Source: Microcoleus sp. GA_180221_E-2-1-MAG-45_12 (lineage in GTDB: Bacteria > Cyanobacteriota > Cyanobacteriia > Cyanobacteriales > JAAUUE01). From it: 51,495 bases of DNA. The notes below the pieces were generated by a model. The model saw only the letters and a list, made by a program, of their open reading frames with translations, ran no database searches and was not told the origin of the DNA. The stretch covers positions 13,681 through 65,175 of the forward strand of contig JAIMKT010000017.1 in NCBI GenBank assembly GCA_020692245.1, in the 5' to 3' direction. Of the stretch, positions 1 to 7,294 are shown piece by piece; within the stretch, counting starts at the first letter, position 1, and the number at the start of each line of letters is the position of its first letter. A program made the position numbers and the translations under genes.

Positions 1-291
1 GTAATTGAGGGAACCAAACGGGCCGAACAAGCCAAACGAGCGCTAGAAGATATTATCCAAGTATCCAACCGCATTGATGCTCTGGTGCGATCGATCACCG
101 CCGATACCGTGGAGCAAACCCTCACCTCCCGCGCCGTGACCCAAGTTATGCAATCCGTAGAACTCACCGCCCAAGAAACTTCCCAAGAAGCTCAACGGGT
201 ATCTGGCTCTCTCCAAAGCCTCGTGAGTGTGGCAAGGGATCTCCTAACTTCTGTAGAAAGGTTCCGCATTGAAGCCCCCGATGGGAAGTAA
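1..291 (+). CDS. Methyl-accepting chemotaxis protein, C-terminal fragment (5' end outside window)
   Basis: The reading frame is open from base 1 and ends at a TAA at 289-291, so only the last 96 residues are visible. They form an uninterrupted amphipathic helix rich in Q, E, A and S, with the pattern of a chemoreceptor signalling domain (TVEQTLTSRAVTQVMQSV, then TAQETSQEAQRVSGSLQSL). In cyanobacteria such proteins (PilJ type) sit in the membrane and control type IV pilus motility through a CheA kinase. The last helix resembles the adaptation end of the coiled coil. Sensor domain and membrane segments lie upstream of the window. The MlaE-type permease follows in the same direction. The family call is fairly safe; which chemoreceptor it is cannot be told. 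Confidence 0.7.
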   Translation, partial: VIEGTKRAEQAKRALEDIIQVSNRIDALVRSITADTVEQTLTSRAVTQVMQSVELTAQETSQEAQRVSGSLQSLVSVARDLLTSVERFRIEAPDGK

Positions 292-350
292 GTTTGTGGA
301 CAAACAAGGTTTTCTCTACACAATCAAGCAAGCAAGTAAAATATCTAGTC

Positions 351-1244
351 ATGGAAAAAATAACTTCTGCGCTGCGTCTGTGTGTTGATTACCTGATAGA
401 CCTCATCGCCCACCTAGTAGATCTGGTCAACCGTTTGGGCGAGTTACAAAAATTTGTACCTTTTGATATTACTGACTTGAGTCGCTGGTTGAATCGTCTG
501 GTCAGTGCCATATTCTTGGGTGGACAGGTGATTATCCATCTCCTCCGGGGGAAAATACATCGCCGAAACGTCTTGGAGCAGATGAGTTCTGTGGGTCCTG
601 AATCTTTGACGATCGCCCTCGTGACAGCTATTTTTGTCGGCATGGTCTTCACTATCCAAGTAGCCAAGGAATTTATCAACTTTGGAGCTACAAATCTGGT
701 GGGGGGAGTGCTGGCGGTCGCGCTGACTAGGGAACTAACTCCGGTATTGACGGCTGTGATTTTAGCGGGGCGAGTGGGTTCAGCTTTTGCGGCAGAAATT
801 GGCACGATGAAGGTGACAGAGCAGATTGATGCCCTGATTATGCTGCGGACTGATCCCATTGATTATTTAGTAATTCCGAGGGTGTTGGGCTGTTGCCTGA
901 TGCTGCCCTTGTTGACGATTATCTCCCTAGCCGTTGGCATGTTTGGGGGAGCCTTTATTGCTACCATTCTCTATAATATTCCCGCCGACTTGTTTCGAGA
1001 CTCTATTAAAACTCTTCTTAAACCCGGTGATCTAGTTGCTGCCGCCATCAAAGCTGTGGTTTTTGGGAGCATGATCGCCGTGATTGGTTGTAGCTGGGGG
1101 CTGACGACCACGGGGGGCGCAAAAGGGGTGGGGCAATCGACTACGACCGCCGTTGTCACTTCTCTGCTGGCGATTTTTGTGGCTAATTTCTTTCTATCTT
1201 GGATTATGTTTCAAGGTTTAGGGAGTAAGTTCTTTGGTGGATAA
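351..1244 (+). CDS. MlaE-family ABC transporter permease (Ycf63-like)
   Basis: Integral membrane permease of the MlaE/Ycf63 family, which in cyanobacteria and plastids (TGD1) works with an MCE-domain substrate binder and an ATPase to move phospholipids between membranes. The family core is visible: SSVGPESLTIALVTAIFVGM, the conserved VLAVALTRELTPVLTAVILAGRVGSAFAAEIGTM region (written here as a pattern of adjacent motifs), then LRTDPIDYLVIPR and further hydrophobic helices to the C terminus. I chose the ATG at 351 (297 aa); the frame is open upstream to a TTG at 294, but that would add a non-family N-terminal stretch. No ATPase or MCE gene is adjacent, so the partners must be encoded elsewhere, as is common in cyanobacteria. 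Confidence 0.88.
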   Translation: MEKITSALRLCVDYLIDLIAHLVDLVNRLGELQKFVPFDITDLSRWLNRLVSAIFLGGQVIIHLLRGKIHRRNVLEQMSSVGPESLTIALVTAIFVGMVFTIQVAKEFINFGATNLVGGVLAVALTRELTPVLTAVILAGRVGSAFAAEIGTMKVTEQIDALIMLRTDPIDYLVIPRVLGCCLMLPLLTIISLAVGMFGGAFIATILYNIPADLFRDSIKTLLKPGDLVAAAIKAVVFGSMIAVIGCSWGLTTTGGAKGVGQSTTTAVVTSLLAIFVANFFLSWIMFQGLGSKFFGG

Positions 1245-1299
1245 TTTAATCGTATAATTAGATACATATAACCCCTGATAATTCCCCTAACAATTTCCC

Positions 1300-2178
1300 A
1301 TGAGCTATTACATTGCCCCCCGCTTTCTCCACAAATTAGCTGTACATATCACCAAAAATTTTATTCCCTTACCCCAAGTCCAGACCCCATTGATCTTAGG
1401 CATTCATGGCGGTAAAGGCGAAGGCAAGACTTTTCAGTGTGAATTGATCTTTAAGCAAATGGGGATCGAAGCAGTGCGGATGTCGGCGGGGGAAATGGAA
1501 AGCCCCGATGCTGGAGATCCTTCCCGATTAATTCGTCTCCGGTATCGAGAAGCGGCAGAGATGATCAAAGTCCGGGGGAAGATGTGTGTGATGTTGATCA
1601 ATGACCTTGATGCTGGGGTGGGGCGCATGGATGGCATGACTCAGTACACGGTTAATAATCAATTGATCCACGGGACGTTGATGAATATTGCCGACAACCC
1701 CACTAATGTTCAACTCCCCGGCAGTTATGATTCTACGCCTCTGCACCGAGTGCCGATTATTGTCACGGGGAATGATTTTTCCACCCTCTATGCGCCTTTG
1801 ATTCGGGATGGACGGATGGATAAGTTTTATTGGGAACCGAACCGGGACGATCGCCTAGCTATTGTGGAAGGGATTTTTGCGGAGGATGGCATCTCTAGGG
1901 CAGAAATTAGCCAATTTATCGATAAGTTTCCCCAACAATCTATTGATTTTTATAGTGCCTTGCGATCGAGAATTTATGACACCAAAATCCTTGAATTTAT
2001 TGAAGAAATCGGTCTAGAAAATATTGCTTCCCGGTTGGTGAATAGTTCTGAATCTATCCCCAAATTTACCAAGCCCTACATCAACCTCGCTCGTTTGGTG
2101 GAGTACGGCATGATGATTGTCGAAGAGCAGAAACTTATTAAAAAAGCTGGTTTAGCAAAGCAATATTTAGGTGTTTAA
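1300..2178 (+). CDS. rca: RuBisCO activase-like AAA+ ATPase, without SSUL domain
   Basis: AAA+ protein of the ribulose-bisphosphate carboxylase activase family, 292 aa. The Walker A motif GGKGEGKT is at residues 37-44 and a Walker B-like segment MLINDLDAG at about 98-106; the family stretches GDPSRLIRLRYREA and VPIIVTGNDFSTLYAPLIRDGRMDKFYW are clear. Activases use ATP to pull inhibitory sugar phosphates from RuBisCO. Many cyanobacterial activases carry a C-terminal small-subunit-like (SSUL) domain that tethers them in carboxysomes; here the protein stops right after the AAA+ helical part (KKAGLAKQYLGV), so that domain is absent. No RuBisCO genes are nearby. The family is clear; in vivo activase activity is inferred. 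Confidence 0.88.
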   Translation: MSYYIAPRFLHKLAVHITKNFIPLPQVQTPLILGIHGGKGEGKTFQCELIFKQMGIEAVRMSAGEMESPDAGDPSRLIRLRYREAAEMIKVRGKMCVMLINDLDAGVGRMDGMTQYTVNNQLIHGTLMNIADNPTNVQLPGSYDSTPLHRVPIIVTGNDFSTLYAPLIRDGRMDKFYWEPNRDDRLAIVEGIFAEDGISRAEISQFIDKFPQQSIDFYSALRSRIYDTKILEFIEEIGLENIASRLVNSSESIPKFTKPYINLARLVEYGMMIVEEQKLIKKAGLAKQYLGV

Positions 2179-2203
2179 ACTAGCGTCTAAAACTGGTGTC
2201 TAA

Positions 2204-2273
2204 ACTTTGTACTTTGTACTTTGTACTTTCTAGTTCAACCTATTTCAACAAGGTTTATCTATTTCAACAAGAC
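2204..2273 (+). repeat. Heptamer tandem repeat and 20-bp-spaced direct repeat
   Basis: Between the activase gene and the first SH3 gene lie three copies of ACTTTGT (2204-2224) followed by a decayed ACTTTCT. Next comes a direct repeat, CTATTTCAACAAG, at 2240 and again at 2260. Short tandem heptamers of this kind are typical of filamentous cyanobacterial genomes. The second repeat ends three bases before the next start codon. Confidence 0.7.
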
Positions 2274-2275
2274 CT

Positions 2276-2656
2276 ATGCAGCCCAGAACTATTTTCATTG
2301 CAATTGTAAGTACGATCGCATCTCTATTAACCTTCCTGCCCGGAGCTACCCCTGCTGCCACAGCCCAACAGGGAATCCAAGAGCAAGGCAATTTAGGAGT
2401 TTGTAGCTCTAGAGTTGTGGGTCAAGAACCGGGAACGCGGGTGAATATGCGATCGGAACCAGATATAAATGCGGATATTCAAGATTTTGTGCTAGTTGGT
2501 CAAACCGTGACGAATTTAGTTTTGGCAGCTACGGGGAACCTTATCAGTCGCCGAGATGATCAGGGTGATACATGGATGTATGTGGGGCATCGCCCTAGTA
2601 ATGCTGTCGGTTGGGTTAGGGCAGATTTTTTAAGCTCGATCGGTTGTCAGGCTTAA
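2276..2656 (+). CDS. Secreted SH3-domain protein (copy 1)
   Basis: Small exported protein of 126 aa. A signal peptide (MQPRTIFIAIVSTIASLLTFLPG...ATA) is followed by one bacterial SH3-type domain, marked by VVGQEPGTRVNMRSEPDIN, the local equivalent of the usual 'LNVRSGPS' motif. The domain ends with a GWVRADFL strand and two cysteines (CSS near its start, IGC at the end) that could form a disulfide. Such domains bind peptidoglycan or other envelope ligands. The next gene is a paralogue with the same layout, so the two arose by tandem duplication. No enzyme domain is present and the exact ligand is unknown. Confidence 0.78.
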   Translation: MQPRTIFIAIVSTIASLLTFLPGATPAATAQQGIQEQGNLGVCSSRVVGQEPGTRVNMRSEPDINADIQDFVLVGQTVTNLVLAATGNLISRRDDQGDTWMYVGHRPSNAVGWVRADFLSSIGCQA

Positions 2657-2751
2657 TTCATCAAGTAATTAGTCAAAATATAAATACTTCTGCTAATTGA
2701 TCTGAGGAAATTTTTTTGGAAACTTAATTTGGAAATTTAATCCAGAAACCT

Positions 2752-3138
2752 ATGAAACTTAAAAGAATTTTCATCGCCTCAGTAAGTTCGATCGCCGGAC
2801 TTTCCCTATCTCCAGTCATCCCCGCCGCTACCGCCGAAAACCTCAGACTAAGACCAGTACCTACCATTGTCCAGAGTGCTTGTTCTGCTCAGGTAGTAGG
2901 GCAGGAGCCGGGATCACGGGTGAATATGCGATCGGAACCCAGCACAAATTCTAATATTCGGAGTTATGTCTTAGTCGGTCAATACGTAACTTTTTTGAAT
3001 GCATCAACTAACTTTAATGTTCTCTACAATAGCCGAGATGCTCAGGATAATACTTGGTATTTTGTAGAGTATGAACCCACTCAGACTAGGGGTTGGATTC
3101 GGGAAGATTTCCTTGGAAGTGCTGATTGCTCTGTCTAA
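2752..3138 (+). CDS. Secreted SH3-domain protein (copy 2)
   Basis: 128 aa paralogue of the gene just upstream. It has a similar signal peptide (MKLKRIFIASVSSIAGLSLS, then an alanine-rich cleavage region) and the same SH3 core: VVGQEPGSRVNMRSEPSTN, a VLVGQYV strand, WYFVEY and GWIREDFLGSADC. The two conserved cysteines are kept. The identity between the copies is concentrated in the SH3 core, while signal peptides and linkers have diverged, so both are probably under selection. Periplasmic or outer-envelope location is inferred from the signal peptide. Confidence 0.78.
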   Translation: MKLKRIFIASVSSIAGLSLSPVIPAATAENLRLRPVPTIVQSACSAQVVGQEPGSRVNMRSEPSTNSNIRSYVLVGQYVTFLNASTNFNVLYNSRDAQDNTWYFVEYEPTQTRGWIREDFLGSADCSV

Positions 3139-3214
3139 GAACTCAGCCAATTTGCTATTATGGGAATTAGATTTTCTATATTTTCTTGCTGTATTTGCTA
3201 AATGGAGGTTGGTT

Positions 3215-3535
3215 ATGGCTATTAAACAGGAATTTTCTAGCTTCACAGATTTGATCTCCCAATCCGAGACTCCGGTGCTGGTAGATTTTTATGCTACTTG
3301 GTGTGGTCCTTGTCAGATGATGGCTGGGATTTTAGAACAACTCAAGGGAGAAATGGGCGATCGAGTCAAAATCGTCAAAATTGATAGTGATAAGTACCCA
3401 GAATTAGCCACAGAACACCACGTTTATGCCCTGCCGACCCTAATTCTATTCAAGGATGGTAAGCAAGTAGAAAAAATGGAAGGTGTGCTACCCCTCGATC
3501 GCCTCACAGCAAAACTAGTAGGGCTAGGCATCTAA
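3215..3535 (+). CDS. trxA: Thioredoxin
   Basis: Cytoplasmic thiol-disulfide oxidoreductase of 106 aa. The active site WCGPC is at residues 29-33, preceded by VLVDFYATW and followed by the conserved cis-proline region VYALPTLILFKDGK. The frame is open further upstream, but the ATG at 3215 has a good Shine-Dalgarno sequence (GGAGG at 3204-3208) and gives the standard thioredoxin length. It reduces target disulfides using electrons from a thioredoxin reductase. It converges with thf1, with only 70 bp between the stop codons. Confidence 0.93.
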   Translation: MAIKQEFSSFTDLISQSETPVLVDFYATWCGPCQMMAGILEQLKGEMGDRVKIVKIDSDKYPELATEHHVYALPTLILFKDGKQVEKMEGVLPLDRLTAKLVGLGI

Positions 3536-3605
3536 CCCCACTGGAATGATTAAGCTGCAACTTAAATAATCACTGCTGAAAATTTACTAACTCTGGGAAA
3601 AAGAC

Positions 3606-4298
3606 CTACTCTAGGGTGGGTTGAATTTTTCCTTCCTTGAGTTCTTCTCGTTTCTTGCGATCGGCCTTCAGGGTATCTTGGATTACCTCTAGGACTTGGG
3701 ACATTTTTTCGAGGTTACTGCGATATAAATCGAGGTCTTTTTGGAGCTTGTCTACCGAGAGATGGAGTTGTTCGCTAATCTTCTCGATGGCTGCCTTGAG
3801 GCGATCGCTGCTCTTGACCAGTTCAGGATCAGTAATTTCGAGTAAGCGATAAGTCCCCGTGGCAAAGAGGCGACTGTACTTAAATTTGGCGTTGGTAGCG
3901 ATCGCTGTGGCTAAATTATGAATCTCTTGACCAGCAGGAATGGAACCATCAAAGGTAAAACAGGCTAACAATTCTTCTGGGGTCAGTTGTCCAGCAATCT
4001 CAGTAAACCTTGCTGCATCTTGACGGTATGTTTCTGGGTTGCCACCTACACACTGGCAGAGGGCAGAGAAAATAGTGGCGCGATCGTTTTCTGGACTATA
4101 ACCCGCCATGAAGGTATCAAAGGTATTGACCACACCCAAGGCATAGATTGGGTCGTAGCGAAAGTCAGAGTTCACCGACAGCAGATGCATTTCCACCATC
4201 AATTCTTCCACTACCCGCCGATAAATCGAATTGATCGGGCGAGTATGGTATTTATAAAATTCACGCTTGGTATCAGAAACGGTACGAAGATTATTCAC
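3606..4298 (-). CDS. thf1: Photosystem II biogenesis protein Thf1/Psp29
   Basis: 230 aa. The N-terminal half matches the Thf1/Psb29 family throughout: TVSDTKREFYKYHTRPINS, then FRYDPIYALGVVNTFD and the segment around YSPENDRATIFSALC. The C-terminal third (about residues 170-225) is a charged coiled coil (RLKAAIEKISEQLHLSVDKL). The protein helps photosystem II assembly and repair and, in cyanobacteria, stabilises FtsH protease complexes at the thylakoid. The gene stands alone, convergent with thioredoxin. Its last codons overlap a 14-base string, TAGGGTGGGTTGAA on the plus strand, that recurs at 4500. Confidence 0.93.
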   Translation of the reverse strand: MNNLRTVSDTKREFYKYHTRPINSIYRRVVEELMVEMHLLSVNSDFRYDPIYALGVVNTFDTFMAGYSPENDRATIFSALCQCVGGNPETYRQDAARFTEIAGQLTPEELLACFTFDGSIPAGQEIHNLATAIATNAKFKYSRLFATGTYRLLEITDPELVKSSDRLKAAIEKISEQLHLSVDKLQKDLDLYRSNLEKMSQVLEVIQDTLKADRKKREELKEGKIQPTLE

Positions 4299-4629
4299 AA
4301 AACCAGAGTATTAGTAACAATATTAACAATATCTTCTATTCTCGCACTGTCTGCCCTGCTTTGCACCAGTCCCCACCAAAAAAGTCTCTAGCTGGCAAGA
4401 AACTGGTTTGCTATATTCTGGGCAACCCACGGCGAGAATCTTGGCTGAGTTGAGCTGGGTCATGAAAATCGCCTTAAAACCTACTGGCGCAGTGGGATAT
4501 AGGGTGGGTTGAAGTAGGTACATAATCAACCAATTCTTCAAACAGGAAATTAAATTTACCCAGCTAATGGGTCAGTTGAGAGAAAAATGTAGCTACATCA
4601 AAGATTTCCTTTGGATATCAAACTCTAAT
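4299..4629. other. 331-bp gap between thf1 and the STAND ATPase gene
   Basis: I see no convincing gene here. A minus-strand frame at 4323-4541 could encode 72 residues, but it resembles no family I know and has no clear ribosome binding site. The stretch next to 4299 must hold the thf1 promoter. TAGGGTGGGTTGAA at 4500-4513 repeats a 14-mer found at the end of thf1 (3612-3625), which suggests a small dispersed repeat. Confidence 0.4.
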
Positions 4630-6189
4630 TTAGAGCGTATTTAACAAAACTTTTAAGTTGTCAATTGCATAACTATTCACCGTTGGATAGGCTTTTTCTA
4701 GAGTTTGTAATGCTTCCCCCAATCTTTTGCCCACAGGTCTGGCCCGGAAATAGTCCTGCAATAAGGATAAAAAGCGATGGTTATCTTGTCCCTTTTGCTG
4801 CCAAGGATAGGAGCCTAGAATACGGTTTACTTCTTCAATATTTGGCTCTTCCGCTTTGATCAGGTAAATAATACACTCTTCAATTATTTGAGTGAATCTC
4901 CCTACTGTATGTCGCCACACCATCGGCTGGAGACTAAACTCTGAGTTGTCTCTCTCAAGGAGCGATCGCCGTCTTAGGGAACCCATGTACATAATTAAGT
5001 CAGACCGGGGCAAATCTAACCAGTTATCATTAATGATTTGAGCAATACTAGCTTTCTGGAGAATTGCAAGGATAAACATTAATTCCTTTTCTTTTGGAGA
5101 TAGGCGATCAAACTGTGCATCTAGCAAAGTATGGAAACTATAATAAGCGGTAGCTTGGCTCCCTCTGAGGAAATCTTCTGCTTGACCGCCGTACAAATCT
5201 TGGATGATGGCGATCATAATTTTCAATGCCAAGGGATTGCTACCGTAATTAGTGGCGATGGCTTGCCAAGCCTGACTGTATTCCAAGCCTTGATTCTCTA
5301 AAATCCGTTGAGTAATCTCCCCAGAACCAGATACCTGCAAAGTATGCACCCGATTTCCTTCTAGCTCCGCAATATCAGCGACTTTCTCACGACTGACTAT
5401 GAGGACAGAGCTTTCATGATTTTCGGTAGCAATTCTCTTAATTAGCTCAGCATAAGGCTCATACTCTGGCAGATAGCGACCAGCAAAATTGTTGGGGTCA
5501 AAGATTGATTCCAATTCATCGAGAATTATTAGACAACGACGTTCTTTCAGAGAGTTGATTAATTTAGTAATACTTTCTTCGGCACTGAGCTTGGCGGTAG
5601 GAATATAACCGGGATTGATAACATCTTCGATACTTGCCATTAGTTTAGACAAACTGGGGGTCTGTTTGATCGATCGCCAGACCACAGCATCAAAGTCTTT
5701 CTCTAATTGCTTACCCGCCTTGACTGCAAGAAAAGTTTTCCCAATGCCACCCATCCCATAGAGGACAACTAGACGACTGCGATCTTCATCAGCAATCCAT
5801 CCTTTTAGTTGCTCCAATTCCGACTGTCTGCCGTAGAAAGGTTCTACATCGGGTGCAGAATCCCAATCTGGGACACAACTGGCAATCTCCCGATCTGGGA
5901 CAGCCACAAATTCTAGGTTTCGTTGTTCGAGGTGCAAACGTTGTTCTAGAGCCGATCGAATATTGTCTTTATTAACTGGCTCACCGAAGGCTGTTGAGAG
6001 GTATTTGCATAAACTAGCACTGACTTGTTTAACGTAACTATCGTTATAACGATGCACCTCAGTAATTTCCCTGAGTTTTTTACCTTCTATAATCCCTTGC
6101 AAAACAGATTTCTGAGAGTCTATTAAGGATTTTCCGGTTTTCGCCACGATCGATCTTTGAGCTAGTTCAAACGCCGCTTCTATATCCAT
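4630..6189 (-). CDS. STAND-class NTPase (NB-ARC) with vMAP-type N-terminal domain
   Basis: 519 aa signalling ATPase. Residues 1-90 form a helical domain with a helix-turn-helix feel (AKTGKSLIDSQKSVLQGIIEG, then REITEVHRYNDSYVKQV), typical of the N terminus of cyanobacterial vWA-MoxR-associated or WD40-bearing STAND proteins. An NB-ARC module follows: FYGRQSELEQL at 118-128, Walker A GMGGIGKT at 145-152, Walker B LIILDELES at 220-228, and a winged-helix part to about 420. The usual C-terminal WD40 or TPR sensor is missing; the protein ends in about 90 helical residues. STAND ATPases act as ligand-triggered switches in regulation or antiphage defence. A perfect hairpin sits just before the start codon. 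The gene is divergent from an NfeD-like gene. Confidence 0.8.
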   Translation of the reverse strand: MDIEAAFELAQRSIVAKTGKSLIDSQKSVLQGIIEGKKLREITEVHRYNDSYVKQVSASLCKYLSTAFGEPVNKDNIRSALEQRLHLEQRNLEFVAVPDREIASCVPDWDSAPDVEPFYGRQSELEQLKGWIADEDRSRLVVLYGMGGIGKTFLAVKAGKQLEKDFDAVVWRSIKQTPSLSKLMASIEDVINPGYIPTAKLSAEESITKLINSLKERRCLIILDELESIFDPNNFAGRYLPEYEPYAELIKRIATENHESSVLIVSREKVADIAELEGNRVHTLQVSGSGEITQRILENQGLEYSQAWQAIATNYGSNPLALKIMIAIIQDLYGGQAEDFLRGSQATAYYSFHTLLDAQFDRLSPKEKELMFILAILQKASIAQIINDNWLDLPRSDLIMYMGSLRRRSLLERDNSEFSLQPMVWRHTVGRFTQIIEECIIYLIKAEEPNIEEVNRILGSYPWQQKGQDNHRFLSLLQDYFRARPVGKRLGEALQTLEKAYPTVNSYAIDNLKVLLNTL

Positions 6190-6195
6190 AGCTTT

Positions 6196-6213
6196 AGCAA
6201 AAATACTTTTGCT
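6196..6213 (-). promoter_or_regulatory. Hairpin immediately upstream of the STAND ATPase start
   Basis: AGCAAAA (6196-6202) and TTTTGCT (6207-6213) form a perfect 7-bp stem with a 4-nt loop. It begins seven bases before the start codon at 6189, where a Shine-Dalgarno sequence would be expected and none is seen. It could limit translation of the ATPase; this is inference from position. Confidence 0.3.
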
Positions 6214-6248
6214 CTATTATCCTTCAGTTTTAGCTAATTGATCCCACC

Positions 6249-6302
6249 AAAACTAACCAAAACGAACCTTTTCTAACCTAACCCTAACCTAACCACCTAA
6301 CT
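6249..6302 (+). repeat. Short CTAACC-type tandem repeat
   Basis: The intergenic region between the divergent STAND and NfeD-like genes carries repeated CTAAC/CTAACC units interrupted by AACCAAAAC variants. The strand is strongly biased to A and C on the plus side. No gene or known element explains it. It may be slippage-prone DNA in the shared promoter region. Confidence 0.45.
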
Positions 6303-6400
6303 AAAAGCCCTCCCCAAAAGCGACTGACAGGTATTTAAGCCCCTGTTATTGTTTATTCATGGATTCGATAAACAGTATCAATCACCGGAAAGAAATATTT

Positions 6401-6643
6401 ATGTTCAACTTAAAATGCCTATTCTTACCTGCAAGAGAAAATGCTAAGACCGTCAAATTTCCCTATGACAACAAAGAAGGAGTTGTTGTAGAAACTATTT
6501 ACCCCGATCGCAATGGCTCTGTTTATTCTAATGGGATTTATTGGCAAGCTCGCTGTAGCGACAATAGTATTTTGGAACCCGGAGAAATTGTTTTTATAGA
6601 ACGGTTAGAGAATATTACTATTTGGGTTAAATCCATTTCTTAG
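6401..6643 (+). CDS. NfeD-like OB-fold mini-protein
   Basis: 80 aa from the ATG at 6401. An upstream in-frame ATG at 6359 would add 14 residues, but the 6401 start has GGAAAG eight bases ahead and the 6359 start has nothing comparable. The second half matches the soluble OB-fold domain of NfeD proteins: NGSVYSNGIYWQARC, then PGEIVFIERLENITIWVKS, as in 'GRV..G..W.A....I..G..V.V..V.G..L.V'. The membrane part and protease part of full NfeD proteins are absent. NfeD domains partner membrane stomatin-like proteins. Stand-alone versions near STAND ATPases occur in cyanobacteria, but a joint function is only inference. Confidence 0.62.
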   Translation: MFNLKCLFLPARENAKTVKFPYDNKEGVVVETIYPDRNGSVYSNGIYWQARCSDNSILEPGEIVFIERLENITIWVKSIS

Positions 6644-6769
6644 AAGAACTAAGTTGGCATAAATTCTGTTACTAATTTCAATAAGAATATCAAGAGAATT
6701 AAATTACTAGCAAATCTTTTCTCGCTTCAATTTTTCAGTAATTCCCATTAATTTTAAGAGGTAGAAACC

Positions 6770-6931
6770 ATGCGTTACAATCTTGTATTTGGATTGGCGG
6801 CTCTTTTAGCTGCGACTATTTTGGGCAGTGTTAATTCCCTTGTTTTTCCTGCATCATCTATGCTAGAGAATACGATCGCTACTAACGATCGAGGAGGGTG
6901 TGAACACAAAGATGGTTGCTTCCCTCTCTAG
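6770..6931 (+). CDS. Small secreted peptide, 53 aa, cysteine-containing
   Basis: A short gene with a good ribosome binding site (AAGAGG, 6756-6761) nine bases before the ATG. Residues 1-29 form a classic signal peptide or membrane anchor: basic start MRYN, a hydrophobic core FGLAALLAATILGSV, then a PASS cleavage region. The remaining mature part is about 24 residues and ends GGCEHKDGCFPL, with two cysteines six residues apart that could form a loop. I do not recognise a family. A second frame after the stop stays open to about 7020 (GSNGEEIDIDRK), so a frameshift in a longer ancestral gene is possible. Confidence 0.5.
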   Translation: MRYNLVFGLAALLAATILGSVNSLVFPASSMLENTIATNDRGGCEHKDGCFPL

Positions 6932-6981
6932 GCAGCAATGGCGAAGAGATAGATATCGATCGCAAAATCATCATTGATTAC

Positions 6982-7218
6982 TTAATGAGGTACATCTGTT
7001 TGTTGGAGGGCAGCCATTAAAATTGCACCAGTCCCAAAGGTATTGTAGGGAGTAGGTAGATCATAGATTTTGAAGGGTTCAAAGGGGGAAATATCCTCGA
7101 TTGTATCCAAGTTTTCAGCCAATTCTAGTTTTTTTATAATCATAGAAGCGATCGCATCCTGTTCAGTTGGGGACAGAGTTTTGAGTTTTGTAATTACCTG
7201 TTCAAGCAATTCAGTCAT
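6982..7218 (-). CDS. Antitoxin-like small protein, no toxin gene beside it
   Basis: 78 aa. The N-terminal half (MTELLEQVITKLKTLSPTEQ, then DAIASMIIKKLELAE) matches the short antitoxin-like proteins common in cyanobacteria that accompany RelE/ParE-type toxins: one amphipathic helix and a polar segment. A GAGGTG ribosome binding site lies before the ATG. The C-terminal half (IYDLPTPYNTFGTGAILMA) does not look like the usual tail and may come from a local rearrangement. No toxin gene lies on either side. Family assignment is by pattern only. Confidence 0.5.
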   Translation of the reverse strand: MTELLEQVITKLKTLSPTEQDAIASMIIKKLELAENLDTIEDISPFEPFKIYDLPTPYNTFGTGAILMAALQQTDVPH

Positions 7219-7258
7219 GGCTACACCTCAGTTACAGAAAAAACTAGAAATGATATAA

Positions 7259-7279
7259 GGGCAGATGTAAAACCTGCCC
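7259..7279 (-). terminator. Hairpin downstream of pntB
   Basis: GGGCAG (7259-7264) and CTGCCC (7274-7279) form a 6-bp GC-rich stem with a 9-nt loop, starting 16 bases past the pntB stop on the minus strand. The run after the stem in that direction is TTATAT rather than a T-tract, so it is either a weak terminator or a copy of a dispersed palindrome ending the pnt operon. Confidence 0.45.
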
Positions 7280-7294
7280 CTATTTTATAACTTC

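Noticed and set aside
389-859. 156-codon minus-strand frame opposite the MlaE-type gene
   Set aside because: Antisense shadow with no ribosome binding site or recognisable domain.
4323-4541. 72-codon minus-strand reading frame
   Set aside because: No ribosome binding site, no family resemblance, and it includes a short dispersed 14-mer; probably chance.
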